Positions 7,134 through 9,735 of a DNA stretch of 9,735 nt are shown in pieces. Origin of the DNA: Aquimarina sp. (GTDB taxonomy: Bacteria > Bacteroidota > Bacteroidia > Flavobacteriales > Flavobacteriaceae); contig NZVW01000057.1 of assembly GCA_002697475.1 (NCBI GenBank), forward strand, positions 1 through 9,735. The letters are read 5' to 3'. The notes below the pieces were generated by a model. The model was not told the DNA's origin. It ran no database searches and worked only from the letters and a program-made list of their open reading frames with translations. The position numbers and the translations under genes are program-made. The stretch's first letter is position 1. Every line of letters begins with the position of its first letter.

Positions 7134-8834
7134 ATGCAAACTATAGACTGGATTGTTCTTCTTGGTACGCTGTTATTCATTGTGCTTTACGGTACCTGGA
7201 AAACAAAGGGAAGTAAAAATGTACAAGATTATATAAAAGGTGGAAGTGATGCACAATGGTGGACAATAGGACTATCCGTTATGGCAACTCAGGCTAGTGC
7301 AATTACTTTTCTATCGACCCCGGGCCAGGCTTTTCATAGCGGGATGGGATTTGTTCAGTTTTATTTTGGACTACCTATAGCCATGGTAATTATTTGCCTG
7401 GTTTTTATCCCTATATATCACAGGCTTAAAGTTTATACAGCTTACGAGTATCTTGAAAGTAGATTTGACCGTAAAACAAGAACACTAACGGCTATTTTAT
7501 TCTTGGTGCAAAGAGGGCTAGCTGCAGGTATAACTATTTTTGCCCCGGCAATTATACTTTCAGCGGTTTTAGGATGGGATTTGAACACTCTTAATATTAT
7601 AATTGGCGTTCTCGTAGTCATTTACACCGTTTCAGGCGGAACAAAAGCCGTAAGCGTTACTCAAAAACAACAAATGGCGATCATTTTTACGGGAATGTTC
7701 ATTGCATTTTTTCTAATAGTTAGTTATTTACCGGATGGAATTACTTTTACCAAAGCTTTAGAAATAGCCGGAAGCAGTGGTAAAATGGAAATTCTTGACT
7801 TTTCTTTTGACTTTGATAACAGATATACATTTTGGAGTGGTATTATAGGAGGAACTTTCTTGGCACTCTCCTATTTTGGTACAGATCAAAGTCAGGTACA
7901 ACGTTATTTATCAGGAAAATCAGTAAAAGAAAGTCAACTTGGATTAATCTTTAATGGTCTATTAAAGGTACCTATGCAATTTTTTATTTTACTGGCAGGT
8001 GTCATGGTTTTCGTATTTTATCAATTCAACACTACACCACTTAACTTTAATCCTGCTGCACAAATAGCTGTTGAGAATTCTGAATATGCTCAGGAATATC
8101 AAGAACTCAACAAAGAGCTTGTCAATATACAGAATAAAAAAAAGGATTTTATCTTAAATAATAATCAATCCATAGCGTCTGATGGTAATACTGCGGATTT
8201 TAAAGCCAAACTCAATAATCTTAATAATCAAGAAGTTGCAATAAGAGATAAAGCAAAAGCTATCATAGAAAAAGCGGATGATACTATTGAGACGAATGAC
8301 AAGGATTATGTATTCATTCATTTTATACTTAATAATTTACCTAAAGGACTAATAGGTTTATTATTAGCAGTGATATTAAGTGCTGCTATGTCCTCTACTG
8401 CGTCAGAACTAAACGCGCTTGCATCGACTACTGCTATGGATTTGTATAAAAGAAATGTAACATCTGATAAATCAGAAACACATTTTGTCAATGCCTCAAA
8501 GCTATTCACATTATTATGGGGAGTGTTGGCAATCTTAGTAGCTTGTGTTGCTGATTTGTTCGACAATCTTATTCAATTAGTTAACATAATCGGTTCCATA
8601 TTTTATGGAAATGTACTAGGTATATTTCTACTGGCATTTTTTATAAAATATGTAAAAAGTAATGCAGCTTTCATAGCTGCAATAATTACACAAGTTATTG
8701 TGATCATAGGATGGTCTAACGATTGGATGCCTTATTTGTGGTTAAACCTATTTGGATGTGCATTGGTAATGTTAATAGCTATTGTCATACAAACTTTACA
8801 TAATCAGAATTTTAATGATGCTGTAAAGCAGTAG
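7134..8834 (+). CDS. Sodium:solute symporter (SSS family) with a large periplasmic-loop insertion
   Basis: An inner-membrane Na+-coupled uptake carrier of the SSS/SLC5 family (LeuT fold), 566 residues with about 13 hydrophobic helices, the first at about residues 5-22. Family signs are VMATQASAITFLS in the second helix, the GTDQSQVQRYL signature at 249-259, and SAAMSSTASELNALAS, where Ser420 and Ser421 match the Na2-site serines of vSGLT and SGLT1. Between the eighth helix (ending about 300) and the next (from about 395) lies a hydrophilic Asn/Gln/Lys/Glu-rich insertion (about 305-392) with two predicted helices. In SGLT1 this loop is extracellular, so a periplasmic location is expected. The gene is third in an operon with the secreted PIG-L deacetylase and the microprotein, implying uptake of a product of that enzyme. 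Substrate cannot be read from the sequence. Its 3' end overlaps the opposing gene by 23 bp. Confidence 0.92.
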   Translation: MQTIDWIVLLGTLLFIVLYGTWKTKGSKNVQDYIKGGSDAQWWTIGLSVMATQASAITFLSTPGQAFHSGMGFVQFYFGLPIAMVIICLVFIPIYHRLKVYTAYEYLESRFDRKTRTLTAILFLVQRGLAAGITIFAPAIILSAVLGWDLNTLNIIIGVLVVIYTVSGGTKAVSVTQKQQMAIIFTGMFIAFFLIVSYLPDGITFTKALEIAGSSGKMEILDFSFDFDNRYTFWSGIIGGTFLALSYFGTDQSQVQRYLSGKSVKESQLGLIFNGLLKVPMQFFILLAGVMVFVFYQFNTTPLNFNPAAQIAVENSEYAQEYQELNKELVNIQNKKKDFILNNNQSIASDGNTADFKAKLNNLNNQEVAIRDKAKAIIEKADDTIETNDKDYVFIHFILNNLPKGLIGLLLAVILSAAMSSTASELNALASTTAMDLYKRNVTSDKSETHFVNASKLFTLLWGVLAILVACVADLFDNLIQLVNIIGSIFYGNVLGIFLLAFFIKYVKSNAAFIAAIITQVIVIIGWSNDWMPYLWLNLFGCALVMLIAIVIQTLHNQNFNDAVKQ

Positions 8835-9141
8835 AGAAATACTGTGCTGAATGGTCCATAAATTTATTATACTGATGAATAATTTCGTTAGTGATTTTGG
8901 TGATTTCAGCTTTGGAAACTGAGTTTAATTTTATTAAATCCTGAGTGGTACGTATAGCTTCTTTGAGCCTTTTCCAGTTTTGGTCTAATTCGTTGTACCG
9001 TTCATATAAGCTATTGGTACAAGGTTCAAAATGATAAGAATGTAATTTCTTAATAACTAGCTGTATTTCATTTTCCATTCTGTCTAGCCTTAGATTACAT
9101 AATTGATCATTAGCGTTAAGTTTAGAGGTTAATGTTTTCAT
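8812..9141 (-). CDS. Small helical protein of unknown function (109 aa)
   Basis: The 109-residue protein MKTLTSKLNANDQL... has no signal peptide or membrane helix and is almost wholly predicted alpha-helical, with charged and leucine/isoleucine positions alternating as in a helical bundle or short coiled coil. It has two cysteines (Cys15 and Cys42 in HFEPCTNSLYERYNELD) with no metal-site spacing. It is not recognised. The balanced protein-like composition and a plausible promoter upstream favour a real gene. Its stop codon lies inside the last codons of the symporter on the other strand, a 23-bp convergent overlap. It may be a lineage-specific cytoplasmic protein; a small regulator or structural role cannot be told apart. 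Confidence 0.68.
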   Translation of the reverse strand: MKTLTSKLNANDQLCNLRLDRMENEIQLVIKKLHSYHFEPCTNSLYERYNELDQNWKRLKEAIRTTQDLIKLNSVSKAEITKITNEIIHQYNKFMDHSAQYFSTALQHH

Positions 9142-9162
9142 ATTAGTCAGGTTTTAGTGAAG

Positions 9163-9180
9163 TTTCTTAAATTTAAGAAA
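9163..9180. promoter_or_regulatory. Perfect 18-bp palindrome, operator-like
   Basis: TTTCTTAAATTTAAGAAA reads the same on both strands with no central spacer, so it suits a dimeric DNA-binding protein better than an RNA hairpin. It lies 21 bp upstream of the 109-aa gene's start and covers its candidate -7 element. It also lies about 170 bp before the oxidoreductase start on the other strand. Confidence 0.45.
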
Positions 9181-9198
9181 AGATTTAATGAACTGCAA
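9168..9198 (-). promoter_or_regulatory. Candidate promoter for the 109-aa gene (TTG - 20 nt - TAAATTTA)
   Basis: On the minus strand TTG (9198-9196) is followed after 20 nt by TAAATTTA (9175-9168), one base off the TAnnTTTG consensus and well spaced. The -7 element sits inside a perfect palindrome, so a protein bound to the palindrome would block transcription. Confidence 0.4.
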
Positions 9199-9353
9199 TT
9201 CAATAGATTAGTTTTAGGTTTTTCAGAATGACATGATCAAAACTGTATTAAAACTTATGAATTCTATAATAAATAACTTTAAAAAACACTAATTCTTAAA
9301 AGCAAGAGTATTTTTTCTACTAATAGTCAACTTCAAAACAACAATAAAAAGCA

Positions 9354-9735
9354 TTGAAAAACAGTAAAATAACAAATTGGGGAATTTTAGGGTGTGGTAA
9401 AATTGCACATAAATTCGCAGAAGACCTTCAGAAGGTCTCAAACGCCAAAATAGCAGGAGTAGCAAGCCGGTCTTTCGACAAAGCAAAAGAGTTTGGAATC
9501 AAATTCAATTCACAAAATTTTTATGGCAGCTATGAGGAACTCGTGCATAACGAATCTATTGACGTTATATATATTGCAACCCCTCATGTTTTTCACAAAG
9601 AACATACACTACTCTGTCTTCGCAATAAAAAAGCCGTTCTATGCGAAAAACCCTTTGGAATTAACAAGGAAGAGGTTGAAGAAATGATTACGTGTGCCAA
9701 AGCCAATAAGGTGTTTTTAATGGAAGCTCTTTGGA
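9354..9735 (+). CDS. Gfo/Idh/MocA family oxidoreductase (3' end missing)
   Basis: The first 127 codons of an NAD(P)-dependent dehydrogenase are present. The N-terminal Rossmann fold begins NWGILGCGKIA with the GxGxxA dinucleotide motif at residues 13-18. It continues with the VASRS strand end, YGSYEELV, IDVIYIATPHVFH and the family hallmark CEKPFG (Glu98-Lys99-Pro100, where the Lys is catalytic). The visible end, FLMEALW, resembles the dihydrodiol dehydrogenase/glucose-fructose oxidoreductase branch. Family members act on sugars, inositols or diols and are usually about 320-350 residues. An in-frame TAA at 9345-9347 rules out an upstream ATG, and no ATG occurs before the fold begins, so TTG at 9354 is the most likely start, giving a family-typical short N-terminus. 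The leader is A-rich with no Shine-Dalgarno. No strong promoter is seen in the 212-bp gap before it. Confidence 0.9.
   Translation, partial: MKNSKITNWGILGCGKIAHKFAEDLQKVSNAKIAGVASRSFDKAKEFGIKFNSQNFYGSYEELVHNESIDVIYIATPHVFHKEHTLLCLRNKKAVLCEKPFGINKEEVEEMITCAKANKVFLMEALW

Noticed and set aside
8318..8566. 82-codon minus-strand ORF inside the symporter
   Set aside because: Antisense to transmembrane helices and the Na2-site motif; not an independent gene.
9289..9486. 65-codon minus-strand ORF
   Set aside because: It lies antisense to the oxidoreductase start and its AT-rich leader, has low-complexity composition and no recognisable features.
9493..9687. 64-codon ORF on the plus strand inside the last gene
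   Set aside because: It is out of frame with the clear Gfo/Idh/MocA reading frame that covers the same bases.

Overview
The window looks like chromosomal DNA of a marine-type Flavobacteriaceae (Bacteroidota). The supporting signs are an AT-rich composition, a C-terminal type IX secretion (T9SS) sorting domain, leader regions without Shine-Dalgarno sequences, several TAnnTTTG-type promoter elements, and a MutS2 of the Smr-less kind. The genus cannot be fixed from the sequence. There is no sign of phage, insertion sequence, CRISPR, tRNA or rRNA.

Left part (1-1001): the 3' end of a secreted SGNH/GDSL-like hydrolase gene ending in a T9SS sorting domain. About 290 bp follow with no convincing gene but with direct and inverted repeats, then a 56-residue membrane microprotein gene (1295-1465) that converges on ung with only 7 bp between them.

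DNA-repair pair (1473-4401): ung (uracil-DNA glycosylase, minus strand) and mutS2 (plus strand) diverge from a 91-bp region holding candidate promoters in both directions. This MutS2 has the ATPase core and a C-terminal KOW-like tail but no recognisable Smr nuclease domain.

Central operon (4504-8834): a cysteine-free secreted PIG-L (LmbE-like) deacetylase fused to a GATase-like C-terminal domain, a 36-residue single-helix microprotein 2 bp downstream, and 18 bp later a sodium:solute symporter with an unusual hydrophilic insertion of about 85 residues on the predicted periplasmic side. This is the best candidate for a little-described system: periplasmic processing of an acetylated or amidated substrate coupled to sodium-driven uptake, with the microprotein as a possible accessory subunit. 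The substrate is unknown and the coupling is inferred.

Right part (8812-9735): a small helical protein of unknown function on the minus strand, overlapping the symporter's 3' end by 23 bp and preceded by a perfect 18-bp palindrome. Last is the 5' part of a Gfo/Idh/MocA NAD(P)-dependent oxidoreductase, which appears to start at TTG and runs off the window.
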